A stretch of 64,000 nucleotides of DNA from Plumapathes pennacea (Eukaryota > Cnidaria > Anthozoa > Antipatharia > Myriopathidae): assembly GCA_964036295.1 (NCBI GenBank), contig OZ038466.1, positions 22,868,597 through 22,932,596 of the forward strand, in the 5' to 3' direction. The notes under the pieces are model-generated. The model saw only the letters and a list, made by a program, of their open reading frames with translations. It was not told the DNA's origin and did no database searches. The stretch's first letter is position 1, and each line of letters opens with the position of its first letter. A program made the position numbers and the translations under genes. Shown here piece by piece: positions 24,201-35,639 of the stretch.

Positions 24201-25098
24201 ACAGTTGGCATGCAAATGCCCAACCTTATCCAAAGCCAACTAGAGGTAGTAAGTGTTGGCAGCCTTGTTCTTAGGCTCTTTTCCCTTGCCAAATCTGCCC
24301 TCTCCCTCCTGGGTGGGGGAAGGGGGGGGGGGGGGGGGGGGGGGGGAGAGAGAGAGAGAGAGAGAGCCTTGGAATGGGGTTTACACTTGATGTGCTCAGA
24401 AAGAAGGAATTTCTAAATGAAGTGTCACAGGCACAAGTGATGCACAGTAGCAAGTAATAAATTGCTTTGAGTAACTACAATCTGATTACCTTTCTGTTGT
24501 TCATTTTGACTTTGTTCTTGAATGTCTCCGCAGCATCCCTTGTAGCTTCATCATGTTGAAACTTGTCTTCCAGACTTTTCTTTTCACTACAAACATTTAT
24601 TTTCAAGGATTGAGAATTGATGAGGGAAAGGGGGGGGGGGGGGGGGGGGCATTCCACGGAACAGGGTATGATTTCAGGGGTTGTATTCGACTGAATATAC
24701 CCTAGGTTCTAGAAGAGTGCCACTTTCTCCCTGACTCTCCCTGTGGGCTAGGCAATATTCACACTTGCATTGCTAAAATTATGGGATTGATCCGATTTTT
24801 TTTTCTGGGGACTTGTCCATAGCGTGTATCTGGCTGAAGTTACTCTGTGGCTTTTGGGTATTCTGCAAAAATATATTTCTCACCCCTCTCCTTGCTTCGC
24901 CAGATCTCGAACTCGCTTGATCTTCTCGGCGTACTTGTTAAAAAAGGGATTTTCCTCGATGTCTTCATGCTGCAATAAGGAACTTGAAGTAGCAATCGTT
25001 CGGTACATGAGCCTGTTGTTTCTCTGCAAAACAAGGTTTAGACAAGGCAACGGGGTGCGTATTGCATTGAGGCGACGGACACTCGCGAAAGCCGCCAT
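21207..25098 (-). CDS. ATPAF1: ATP synthase mitochondrial F1 complex assembly factor 1
   Basis: Mitochondrial chaperone (yeast Atp11 family) that binds free F1 beta subunit during F1-ATPase assembly. About 11 exons on the minus strand: 25098-24894, ~24590-24488, ~24146-24098, ~23834-23773, ~23353-23291, ~22932-22879, ~22790-22741, ~22493-22406, ~22050-21990, ~21781-21735 and ~21387-21207. The N-terminus MAAFASVRRLNAIR is basic and Ser/Arg-rich, as in a mitochondrial presequence. Family segments are ENPFFNKYAEKI, SQDDISQIWREYY with DKDCISAVIP, FLYGLPKEQGYEFIY, GIVLMVGELD and AQWLAYQVQLFYST. An in-frame ATG 45 bp upstream (25143) is possible, but the chosen start sits in a YY1-like AAAATGGCGGC. 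Small-exon edges are approximate. Confidence 0.9.
24263..24366. repeat. Short palindromic element disrupted by poly-G and (GA)n
   Basis: The left arm CCTTGTTCTTAGGCTCTTTTCCC matches the arm of the palindromic element at 29022-29093. The right arm is replaced by a G run of about 25 and a GA microsatellite. It lies in an ATPAF1 intron. A second G run at 24,631-24,650 lies nearby. Confidence 0.6.
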
Positions 25099-25287
25099 TT
25101 TGCAAAAAATTAGGCACCAGACCAGCGCGTCCCCTGCTGTCAACTGGTGACCAAGCCACTAACCGGTGGTGGTGGCCCGTGACAACCTGGTGGCGAGAAA
25201 GGGGAAGTGATCTTCCATGGTTTCGTCGATTTCGTAGTTGTGTCAATGGAAGAAAAAGTTTAATTTAAACCAGCCACAGACAAAAAG
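25099..25287. promoter_or_regulatory. Divergent promoter, ATPAF1 / GIPC
   Basis: 189 bp between divergent start codons. No TATA box seen. The ATPAF1 ATG is embedded in AAAATGGCGGC; the GIPC start (AAAAAGATGCCC) is not. Confidence 0.65.
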
Positions 25288-28200
25288 ATGCCCTTGTTTA
25301 AGAAAGGAGGCGCTAGTTTTGCAGATGCTCGGAAAAACGAAGGATTTGACGCGAAGAAAGGCCGGAACGCTCGCACAGATGGCGCGAATTCTGGCGTTAC
25401 AAAGGAAGTGCCAGCAACGACAAATTTACCCTCTCAGCCTTCACGTCCTGAACAGACAAGTACTGCTTCTCGAGCTGAGACAGAACGTCCTGAAAAGCCA
25501 GCAGCTGCGCCTCCATCGACTCAAACACCCACTCGATTCGTGTTCTACTGTCAATTAGCTCATGGCAGCCCCACTGGGAAAGTTGAAGGGTTTACTAATG
25601 TTCGAGAACTCTACCAGAAAATCGCAAGGGCTTTCAACATTCAAGCCAGCGAGGTCAGTGAAAGTTTGGATTTGCTTTGTTACATGTGGGGGTTGCGGGA
25701 GCTTTACAAACTTGTGTTGATCTGAGAGAGAGAGTTGGTTTCCATCGGCGTAACTTCTGATCGCTTCTTTGTGGAGTTTATTCAGCTGTTTGACACAAGA
25801 ATTATATTCCGAACTGTCGAAACGCGATCATATTGGTACGTTCGGCTGCAGTTTAATACGCGCCCTTTTCCGTGGTCGCAATATAATTCATTCATTTACA
25901 AATTTTCCTTTCTCCAGAGTGTTTAATTTATAATATACTTAAAACACGAGCAAAGTCCCAAATCAAAGGAAAGCTATTTCCGGAAACAATTTCAACATAA
26001 TTTGTTTTTGTCCCATTTCGACCTTGAAACTGTCGAACATAAGAACGTATAATAATTTCACGACGATTAGCTGCTGTATTGCTCTGTTTACTTTTTGTGA
26101 CGCTGTACCGCCAAAACAATATAAGTACGTTAAATTAGAAAAATGTTGGCTTCGGCACCATTTGTTCATTCCAGATTAATTTTTGCCAGGTTTTAAATGA
26201 ATAGGAAGGTGTCCTCAATCGTCGACAAGTTATGATTACTTGATTGAGATAATATCCAGCCTGATCTTAGAACGATTAGATTTGCATTACCAAGCAGGGT
26301 GGGGTGGGGTTTGAATTTTTCTTTTCGCTTAATCTTATTCAAACAGCAATGTTGACAAAAACCTGCAATGTTTTGATTAAAATAATGAAAAACAAAATAG
26401 TGTTAAATACAGGTAAACCATTGACAATAAATTTATGAACAATAATTAGACACAAAGTTCACTTTTTCTGACTTTCAAAGTCTGCAGTAACAAATTTAAA
26501 TGCATATTAAATATTGTGTAAAGCAAGCTGAGAATTTTAAGTTTTTCTTTAATTTTGTAGATCAGTACAGTACAGGGACATACTGTTAGTTGTTATTTTT
26601 CTGATGGGAACTATAAGAAATTGAGATGACATTTTATTAATATTTTTTGTAGAATACATTCTGGGTATAGTTAACCTGAGTAATAGAATTAGTACAGTCG
26701 ATACTCCCCATGCAGCCACTCTCGTAAATGACCAGCTCTAGTTATACAACTGTCACTCATGAGAGCTTTGCCACTGTACAGTATCAAAGTAGTGAACTGT
26801 GGAGCCCAAACTCGGGACTCCAAAAGGAGACTCCAGGAATTTACTGTGATTTTCTCCCACAGATCTTATTTTGCACTCTCAATACATTCAGAATTGACAT
26901 GGAAAGACTCCTTGGTGGCCAAATTGGTTTGGATGATTTTATTTTTGCACATATAAAAGGACAGAAGAAGAAAGTCCAGATTCAAAAAACACACCCTGCC
27001 CTTGGTCTGACCATCACTGATAATGGTGCAGGCTGTGCCTTCATCAAGCGCATCAAGGAGGGAAGCATAGCAGCTAACTGCCCTCAGATCTGTACAGGAG
27101 ACCATATTGAATACATCAATGACAAAAACCTGTTGGGCATGCGGCACTTTGATGTGGCAAGAATGCTACGAGAGCTGCCACTTGGAGATCCACTCATATT
27201 GCAGTTGGTGGAACCTTGCAGAGGATTTGGTAAGTTTAGTTCTTGATTCACTTGACAGAAATTTGCATGGGAATCATGTGCATTCACACCAGACGTATGT
27301 CTACCTAGAAACATTATTTTTAATTAGTGGTTACACAGTCTAAAATTTGACAGTACAATACAGTGTAAGTATTGCATTATGCCTCACATATTTTAAACCC
27401 TTTAGTTCCCCAAATATTTTGTCCTCAACAACTAAATGAGTAGTGCTTGAAGAATATTCATAGTCTGGCCAACTTGGCACAAGCAAGCGATCACCTTCCA
27501 TTTTGTTCATACTGAACTACATTGCTGACTGGGTATTGAAGGGTGAAGGTTGCCTCTGATCAATCTTGAGGCTTGAAGGGTTAAATTTCTTGTGCCACTC
27601 TTTACATGGCCTTTCTTGACATACTTTTAATGTTGGCATGCAGAGGGAATTGGTCCAAGGACAGCCAGTCGTGGAGGGGCAGCAAACCCAGTGTCTGAAC
27701 CAAACTCAAAAGCTGCAGACGCCTTAGGGAGTGGGAAGGCCACGCTAAGGCTGCGTTCAAAGGGACCCCCAGTTGTCGAGGAAGTGCAGGAGGTAATGTA
27801 TGGGCATGAGTTTGGGGGAAAATGTTTTAGTGATCCAAAACTGGAAAATATATTTTCCAGGGCCCCAACATGGTTAGGCTAACTTTAATGTCATTTTTGA
27901 GCTTGAAAATGAGAAGCTTATCCAATATTTCTTACACTCTACTGTACATGTAGCTTGATCATTGCACAACATACCTTTTCCATGTTTTCTTTTTCTGTTT
28001 AATATGTAACTCATAATACAGTCAAACCTGTGTTTATTTATTTAATATTTATTTGTTTTTATTTAAACATATTTGAGCATTCACCCCAAGAATGCAAGGC
28101 TCATTGAGGGGGCTTACGTAGGGGCAAACCTGTATTTAGCAGACGGTTGTCCAAATCCCAAAAATCTACTCCCGCAGTAAGATACTGCAAAATATACCTG

Positions 28201-28624
28201 TAAGCAGACAACTTTTATTGAGTGAACACTTCACAGTTCCCTAAGAGTGTCTGCTAATGCAGGTTTGACTAAGAAAGCAAACCAAGGTTAAGACTGCTTT
28301 ACTTTCAAAATCAGTCCACTGCGTGGGAACTGAAAGCGACAAAGAAGATAGATGACCTACTGGAGTCATTTATTGGCATCAGGGATGAAGACTTGGGTAA
28401 GCTATGTAACACTTGACTCCTTTTTCTGTGTTTTTGATTTTGAGGGCTGAATTTTTTCCTTGTCTTTTTTAGCAAACACGCTTGTGGATTTGGGCAAGGA
28501 CAAGACTAACCCAAGTGACTTTGCATTGGCCGTTGACAAGGACTTTGCAGACTTTGAGTTTCCAGATGAGTTCATTTTTGACATTTGGGGAGTAGTTTCA
28601 GATGCCAAGAGTGGCAGAATGTAA
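25288..28624 (+). CDS. GIPC: GIPC-family PDZ adaptor protein
   Basis: Cytoplasmic adaptor linking membrane-protein C-termini to myosin VI during endocytic trafficking. Five exons: 25288-25653, 26863-27229, 27644-27792, 28315-28396 and 28473-28624, summing to 1,116 nt (371 residues; vertebrate GIPCs are about 310-330). The order is a basic/Pro-rich N-terminus, GH1 ([19 protein letters not shown] ... [10 protein letters not shown]), the PDZ domain (~residues 150-240, with binding-loop [10 protein letters not shown] and [10 protein letters not shown]) and the C-terminal GH2 region ([19 protein letters not shown] ... [18 protein letters not shown]). This is the single cnidarian-type relative of GIPC1/2/3, so no paralogue number is assigned. 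ATTAAA at about 28,799 may be its poly(A) signal. Confidence 0.93.
28019..28270. mobile_element. MITE-like element with CAGTCAAACCTG ends
   Basis: CAGTCAAACCTGTGTTTA at the left and TAATGCAGGTTTGACT at the right are inverted termini. An AT-rich block at about 28,036-28,130 looks like a nested insertion. Located in GIPC intron 3. Confidence 0.7.
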
Positions 28625-29021
28625 TGGTCGTTTTTGAGAGATATTATTTCATTCGTAGTTATGACATTACAGTGACCAGTAACTTACACTCAACCAACAC
28701 TCATACAGTGTCAAGTAATTTTGGTTCTTGTTTTTGTTTTAATGCACTTCTGTTGTAGGATATTTTAATTGTATTTATAGTGTCACTTACAGCATGCTAT
28801 TAAATTTATGGAATGAATTTATTGATTCAAGTGCCAAGTTTTGATGGCAAACTTTGGAAGTCAATACACAATGGTAGTAATTTAATACCAAGCAATCTGT
28901 ACATGTGTTGATGTGCTCGCTCACTTTAGTATGGGCACTTTTCATTGGTCAACCCCAAAAATGAAGTATTGAGCTTTTCAGAGTAAAAAGAGTAAGAACA
29001 TGAAGGAAATGCAAATCCACT

Positions 29022-29093
29022 CTTGTTCCCAGGCTCTTTTCCCTACCCTGCCCCCCAGGGGGGGAGGGGTAAGGAAAATAGCCTGAGAACAAG
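29022..29093. mobile_element. 72-bp palindromic element
   Basis: CTTGTTCCCAGGCTCTTTTCC on the left and GGAAAATAGCCTGAGAACAAG on the right form near-perfect inverted arms around a C-run/G-run core. A related arm occurs at 24263. Confidence 0.75.
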
Positions 29094-29675
29094 GATGTGC
29101 AAAATCTAAAGGAGTAAAACATGTGCTTCAAATGACTGTGCAATCAACATGCACTTAGTGCACGTAACCATAAATATATTTACTTGAGCTTCAGATTAAA
29201 TGTGTTGTAGTTCCGATTATTACCCCAAATGCATCCCCCAGGGGATATTGTTGGCTAAAGAAACTTGGCCTTGTTTTGTCTGAGCTGTATCCCACACAAA
29301 GAATTAATGTTTGAAGCATTGCAGACCTTCACCAGAGCATAAGATTACAACTTTTCTCAATGAAGCATTTTGAATCCACTAAAGGCTCTTCTCAACACAT
29401 TTGGAATCATAGCAAAATGCTGGTCCATTTAAGGATGTGCCTGTTGCCCCTGTTTCAAAGCAAGGTCCAGTGCGAAGCTGTCTCTTACTTGCATGTTAAT
29501 TTTCATGCAAATCAAACTCATTTTTGTACTTAAGGTTTCACACAAGACCCCTTTTTTGAGACAGGCAGCAAGCAGGCCTATTGAAGTAAGAGATACCATA
29601 GAGTTGGGGTGGGACTTATTGAAATGTAATGTAGTTCCGGTGCATTTGACTGTTTGTGTGCCAATCATGGGTGTA

Positions 29676-29917
29676 TTCTTTTTGGACTATTGCGTCTATT
29701 CCTATTCCGGAATAGGAATAACAGACTACCAGTTCCCACAACAGATCTTGCACTATTCCGAAAACAGAATAGCTGACGTGACAAAATATGAAAAAAGAAT
29801 ACCAAAAGAGCACGATTACCTGGTATTCTGTCCATTCCGAATACACCGCTATTCTGTCAAAAGAACACGATTACCGTCCATTCTGTAATAGGAATAGATG
29901 GAATAGCCCCAAAAGAA
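29676..29917. mobile_element. MITE-like element rich in GGAATAG, copy 2
   Basis: The left terminus TTCTTTTTGGACTATT and right terminus GGAATAGCCCCAAAAGAA are inverted repeats of about 26 bp with mismatches. The interior carries alternating ATTCC/GGAAT motifs. Related to 18748-19022 in opposite orientation. Confidence 0.7.
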
Positions 29918-29974
29918 CCTGCCCTTATAAGTATAAATGTCTTACAAATGCAGGAAGAAGTGTTTTCTTTTTTC

Positions 29975-30005
<31 letters not shown>

Positions 30006-31165
30006 TTTGCACATGACAATCACAGCATTCAGCTGCCTGTCCAGTAAAATCCCTCGGACAGCATGTTCAGTCAAATAAAAAGTGAACTTACTTTTCTTCA
30101 GCATAGTGGTTTTCGATTGACTTTCGTAAAAAACCAATACAGCGGCAGTCACAGACTAAGAAAACACTTTCAACAACCAGGAGCCAAGAATTGGTTTTAC
30201 TTTGAGCAACATTGCTTGCATGAGCAGATCACAGCTACTTTTGCTGTTGACTGGCCAAGACTGCTTCTAACTTGTTTGGATCAATTCAAAAGCACAGCAA
30301 ACACAAAACCAAAGCAATCACACATTCGACAGTCAACAGAAAACCGCTCTTGTGCTCTTGTGCTCTTGTAAGTAACTTTGGCTTATCGATTTTGCCAAGT
30401 TTGATAGTTAGCTAGTGAGAAATAAAAGAGATTTGTATGGGACTGAAATGTCTTCTGTTTCCTGTCACAAAATGTTGGTGCATTAATCAGTGCCTCTCTA
30501 GACTCTCTTTGGAGTGGTTGAGAACAGAGTGTTTGACACCTAAAGCTTTCTTCCCGAGTTCTTGAGCATTCTTCCCCCAAAACCAACTAACTCTACTTGT
30601 AATAATATGAGCTTTATTTAACCAGGATAACTCTATCACTTGTATAGTACTGTTCTCCATGTTGGGCCCTGACAGTTTTGAACCTGGACTTTGTATAGTG
30701 CTGATCTGGTTCTGTACTGTTTAATGTATCCACATTTCTAATACTTTTTGTTTCTGAATTTTTATTCTCAGAGATATAAAAGGTACTGTGTTTCATGTTT
30801 CATAGTGCAACACACAATGAACCTTCCCCCTGTATATTTCTCTTGATTCCGTAAAAAAGAAAAACATCTCAAAAAGAGCGTCTAACTGGCCGGCCAAAGA
30901 ATTCTCGACCTATGAATAGAATTGAAGTCTTCTAAAGATTTACCGTCAACGCTCCGAGACTGTTCACTGGCCACAAAGTAAGCAACCTTTTTTTGCTGCG
31001 ATACCTGGAAAGCGCTGTATCTTTGACTAGACTTTTATGAGGTTTGAGTAGTTGAGTTGCTAAACTCAATAAAATAATAAACTAACAAACGATAAATAAT
31101 CTAATGTCGGATGCATGAGTTTCTATGTACACTAGCAAAAAGAGATGTGTTGTAAGATGTTTCCA

Positions 31166-32053
31166 CTAGCGCTTCCCACCAACTGCTCCAGCTCCTCCCA
31201 TTCCGCCCATGACACCCATGTCTCCGGGAGGGCCCTGACCTCCCATAGGGCCTGGAGGACCCATAGGACCGTCTCTACCGGGGGGGCCAGCAGGGTTGCC
31301 AGGGTAACCAGCGAGTCCGGGGGGTCCAGGAAGGCCAGGAGGGCCTGGGGGTCCCTTGGGGCCATCAGGGCCTGGAGGTCCCGGCATGCCCATTGGTCCG
31401 TCGGGGCCTGGAGGACCTGGGGGTGGTGGAGGCGGGGGTGGCGGAGGAGGAGGTGGTGCGGGCCATGTATAGGGATACACGTAGTGTTTCTTGGGGCCTG
31501 GGATGAGAGGGAAGAAGGATCGTTGTGAATACAAAGAAACAGACAGGGACAAAGATAAGAGACTATCAACCGACATACGTAGCCACTACCTACTGTCGAT
31601 CAGCTACAAACGGCATGTACGCGTAAAATGCTTTTGAATAATCGTCAAAGGCAAATCGATTCCGCCTGAGAAGAAATTTGAGTGTGAAAAAAGAATGTGA
31701 AGCACATTTCGAATAGCAGTGTTCACGTTGTCGTATTTTTAATGTGGACAAATTTGCAAGTGAAACTGCGAACCAATAAAGAATCGGCTGGCAGCAGAAG
31801 AACGGCGCTCTTTTCATTCGGACTTAGGACAAACGACGAGTGAGGTCGGGAGCCACGGAGATTCTTGAAATAGAGATACTTCTATATACCAGCTTATGAC
31901 AACTTGTCTTATCAGCATGAAAGGAAACTTCTGAGTTGCCTCGCTTAACTTGATGATGCAGCTTTGTTCGTTGAAACTACAGTTTCCATTCTAGTTAGAA
32001 ATTGCTTGGTTTAGTTTAGTATAGTATAGTATAGTTTAGTTTAGTTTTTTTTT

Positions 32054-32085
<32 letters not shown>

Positions 32086-33273
32086 TTTCTTTTTTTTTCT
32101 TTTTCGTGTCTTTTTTCGTGTCTTTTTCCGAGTCTGCGGTCTGTTCAGAATGTTAAATCATCGTCTTCAACCACTGTGACAATTCAGACCGCGTCGCCAA
32201 AATCAAAATTACCAACAAAAATAGTCCTAATCTGGGTTTGTTGCATGCTTTTGACAGTTGCATTTGCGTCAATCTCCGTCCCTCTGCCTAAACTGAAATT
32301 TTAAAGAAATTGATAGATCCCTTCCGCGCCCCAAAACCATAATTGTACGTGGCAGGTTTTGAGTTAAAACACATCGCGCACACACACACACACACACACA
32401 CAAAAAGCCCCGCAGTGTTTTGAACAAAATTAGGTGCAATGGAGACGTGTAACTTGTGTGACGTTTGTTTGCCAAGGTTCTAACAACACATCACCTGGTT
32501 GTTATGGTCGGTGCCTTCATTGAATATGCAACTAACGTGGGCTCTGGCTGGTTCGCTTATGATCATCCGATCAGGTGCGCGGGTAAAATGACAAAGAATT
32601 CAACGACTAAGACAAGCGATTAAACAAGTTCATAAGAAGTTACCGATAAGCTTCTAAATAGTTTTCTTTTACAAATGATCCGGTTCGTGTGAATAAGAAC
32701 GCTTTCCGTATTCTTAGTTGAAAGTGGCAGTGTTACACTTTGCATAAATCGTACTTTCGTTCACCGGACGTGCATAATTTTTCACTACTTATTACGATTA
32801 CTATTTGAGATTTTCTGCGAAAAAAAGCAATTTAAACAGAAAAAAACAGAAGTTGTTAACACACCTTCTTCCGTCTTTGCATCCTGGGGCTGAACTATTG
32901 GTTTGAAAAAAAAAAAAAAAAAAAAAAAGAAAGTAAGAAGAAAGTTCACATTCAGAAACACTGACCAATAACAAAAAAGGAAAGAAAGAAAGAAAGAAAG
33001 AAATACAAGATCATTTCATTACAAGAAATTCATCTTTACCTTTTGAGGCTACATTTAGCGTGGACTTAAGTGCGTCATTCTGGAATTTTGGAGGAACTGA
33101 AGCAGAAGAAACAGAAAAAAAGTTAGTTTTGAAGTTACATGAATTGTTGATGAACGAAATTTCTTCACTAACTTACTTGGTTGCAAGATCTTGGCTAATT
33201 TACGCTCTGGAAATGAAGCAACAAGCGCAAATGCTACGGAGAGTAGCAAGAAGGGAAGCGCTCTCCGAACCAT
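31166..33273 (-). CDS. Secreted cysteine-free minicollagen-like protein
   Basis: Four exons on the minus strand: 33273-33177, 33096-33040, 32894-32865 and 31497-31166, summing to 516 nt (171 residues). Residues 1-20 are a signal peptide ([20 protein letters not shown]). A basic propeptide-like segment with LAKILQP follows, then a HYVYPYTWP linker, a run of 13 prolines, exactly 14 uninterrupted Gly-X-Y triplets, a one-residue break (Ala), about 8 more triplets, and a Gly/Met-rich end finishing GGKR. Polyproline next to a collagen helix of about 14 triplets is the core plan of cnidarian minicollagens, the nematocyst wall proteins. However, the flanking Cys-rich domains are absent and the protein contains no Cys, so disulfide cross-linking of the usual kind is impossible. 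A different extracellular collagen-like role is possible. A TATAAAA lies about 125 bp upstream of the ATG. Confidence 0.8.
31498..32864. other. Intron of minicollagen-like gene with simple repeats
   Basis: Contains (TAGTT/TAGTA)n at about 32,015, a poly-T/(CTTTTT)n tract at about 32,047-32,110 and a (CA)n run at about 32,378-32,402. No exon-like sequence was found on either strand. Confidence 0.6.
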
Positions 33274-33395
33274 TGTCCTGTGAAAGCACACAGCGTCAAG
33301 AGCAAGACACGGCACAAGGAATATTGAAGACTGTTGTTGAACGTACCTTTTTTCGTTGTGATGAAGAGCTTTGCTGGGTTCTAGAGACAAGATGC

Positions 33396-33404
33396 AGATT
33401 TTAT
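33396..33404 (-). promoter_or_regulatory. TATA box of minicollagen-like gene
   Basis: The minus strand reads GATATAAAATC here, about 125 bp before the start codon at 33273. It is the only convincing TATA box seen upstream of a multi-exon gene in this window and suits a strongly, cell-type-specifically expressed gene. Confidence 0.5.
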
Positions 33405-35600
33405 ATCAGCAGGTTGTACATTATTAATCACATAAAAAGGTTTCCCGGCTTTATTTCGGTTTGTTCCGAGGTCTATTGTCCTTAGGGAAATGGTGGTGTT
33501 TTGTTAAGATTGCTGGTAAACGTTGGTGGATCGGAGGTGGATAAAATAAAGAACACAAGAAGTGACTGGTTTTTAAGAAACGGGCGTCTGATTTGAAATA
33601 TAGCCGAACAGTTTAGGCCGGCATTTCATAACGTGTTTGCTGAAATAGTACGCATATACAGTAAGAGTCTGAGTTCAAAATGGTCCTGCATACGAAACAG
33701 CTTGACGATCGTATGGCGAGCTAAAATTGTACTTCAGCACTGCTTAGGTATTTTTTATTCAGTCATCAAAATGGTCAGTCATAGAAGACTTTTAAACAAG
33801 TCGAGAGTGGAACGGTTTTATCATAAGAAGGAGTCGAGCAACAGTTTTGGAAAAGAGTAAGGAAAGATGGTAAACTTAGATTTTCTTTTCGGCCCCTTAT
33901 CCTCCCCGTTCGCCCCATCCGACCATCTATTCGGTCCTGTGTAAACTGCCGTAGTGAAGGAGAAATTAAAATCATGCTGCATTTGTCTTTTCGAGTACGC
34001 CATGACCCGTGTAATCGTTTTGCGTGATTTGAAGTGCATGGCTGACCACGCGGAGTGAATACACACAAGGAAGAGAACTGGAAGAGCGGATGGGACTCCG
34101 CGGAAATGCATTTTTTCGACCGTGCGGTCTCCTTATTTTTGAGTCAGCGGTCATTGCACAAATTTGGATTTAAGTGCAGATTTTCGTCTTTTGTCAGTTC
34201 AGTGTAACGCTCGTAAAACCTTAGCCAAGAAACTGACTTGATACTGATCTATGAGTTTAATACATTGATTTTCACGCTGATCAACGGAAACACGTGTTTT
34301 CACACTGCAATGCGGCACTCGATGTTGTGTTGAAATTAACCCTGGCTTTCTATTTCACAGCATCGCTCTGAATTGTTGCGTTGTTGTTAAGTCGCGCAGG
34401 CTCTGCTTTGTGTCAAGAGGATTATAAAAGTAACAATCGGGAGCTGTTATATATATAATTTCATTGTCCCGTCCGCTATACACACAGATCCCTGGATTTG
34501 TCTCGATCAACCTTTTAGTTTTGTGACCCGTCATCGAATGATGCAGTTTAAAATGTGAAAACGAGTCTTTCGTTGAAACCAGATTTTAAAATCACTTGCT
34601 TTGAAACAACCAAACGGCACTGAGAGAAAAGATTTAAGCAACTATACGCGGACGCTTAATCAGAACAGGTGGAATAGTGTCTGGGGACCTGGAACGAGCT
34701 TGTAATTTTCGAGTTCACTTTTTGTCTCTCTACTGTTTCAAAACGAGGTCAGCACAAAAGCCGTGAAAGAGCCTCGTTTTGAGATAGAGGCAAACGGCGA
34801 CACGGATGAAACCACCGTAACAATGCTTTTTCTCACTGATGGACATCGTGAGTGTCTAATAATATCTAACTTTTAAACTCTTCGAATATGCATGAAAGGA
34901 TTAAATTCTTACGGTATCTCGGCCATCGTAAATGCATTATTAACACTTTCCGAGGTTTTCGGTTCCGTTTCAGATGTCCTATAAAACATATTTATAGCGA
35001 TATATTTACCGCGTAAACGACAGCCACTCCAACTGCAAATATCCCACAATGCTGTCGGGGCAGGCCAGGGCAAACGGTGAAGTCGAAAAATACGTTGTAC
35101 TTTTTGCTACGTTGTATTGAAAGGATACTTTGCAGTTCCTAACAAAGAATAACAGCCTTTTTAGTTTACTGAGTCTGTTTTTAAGTTGTTGGTCATATTA
35201 CCTACTCTAGAGTTACTATGACAACTGATTCTGCCTTGACACGAGTCACAAATCTTCAACCTGGCAATAAATTTTGTTTGAATGTGGGTTTCAGGCAGGT
35301 CCATAATTTAGATTACGAGATCTAGTTATAGTGATCTAAATTGTGCAAAAAAGTTTCTCTTCTGTCCGTAATTACATGTCAATTATAATAGCATTCATGG
35401 GAACAACCAAGCACAAAAAAGCTGTTAAAAATGTTAGATCAGATCAGATGTCACCAGGATCAATTATAGATTTTGATTCTCTTTATCAAATTGGTTAAAC
35501 ATTTAATCGCGTTGCGAAATTTGGCCGATTATCAGATAGTTCTTCTCGTGACTTAGCATTTCGCATCGGATCGATCTCCAGTTGACTTGCAAACAATTGA
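33405..35600. other. Intergenic, no gene seen
   Basis: Short ORFs only, none with recognisable domains. Around 34,735-34,785 AAAACGAGGTC and GCCTCGTTTTGAGA form an inverted pair. No transposon coding sequence was recognised. Confidence 0.5.
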
Positions 35601-35639
35601 TTCGCCCAAATTATTCTACCAAAAAAACAACCAGGGTGT

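Larger units (their letters stand above)
28625..31165. other. Intergenic between GIPC and minicollagen-like gene
   Basis: No gene recognised. Holds two inverted-repeat elements (29022-29093 and 29676-29917), a poly-T/TTTC tract at about 29,965-30,008 and otherwise unique AT-rich sequence. Confidence 0.5.

Noticed and set aside
31132-31569. 145-codon frame on the - strand overlapping the collagen exon in another frame
   Set aside because: It is a shadow of the repetitive Gly-Pro coding sequence; the chosen frame splices cleanly to a signal peptide and sums to a multiple of three.
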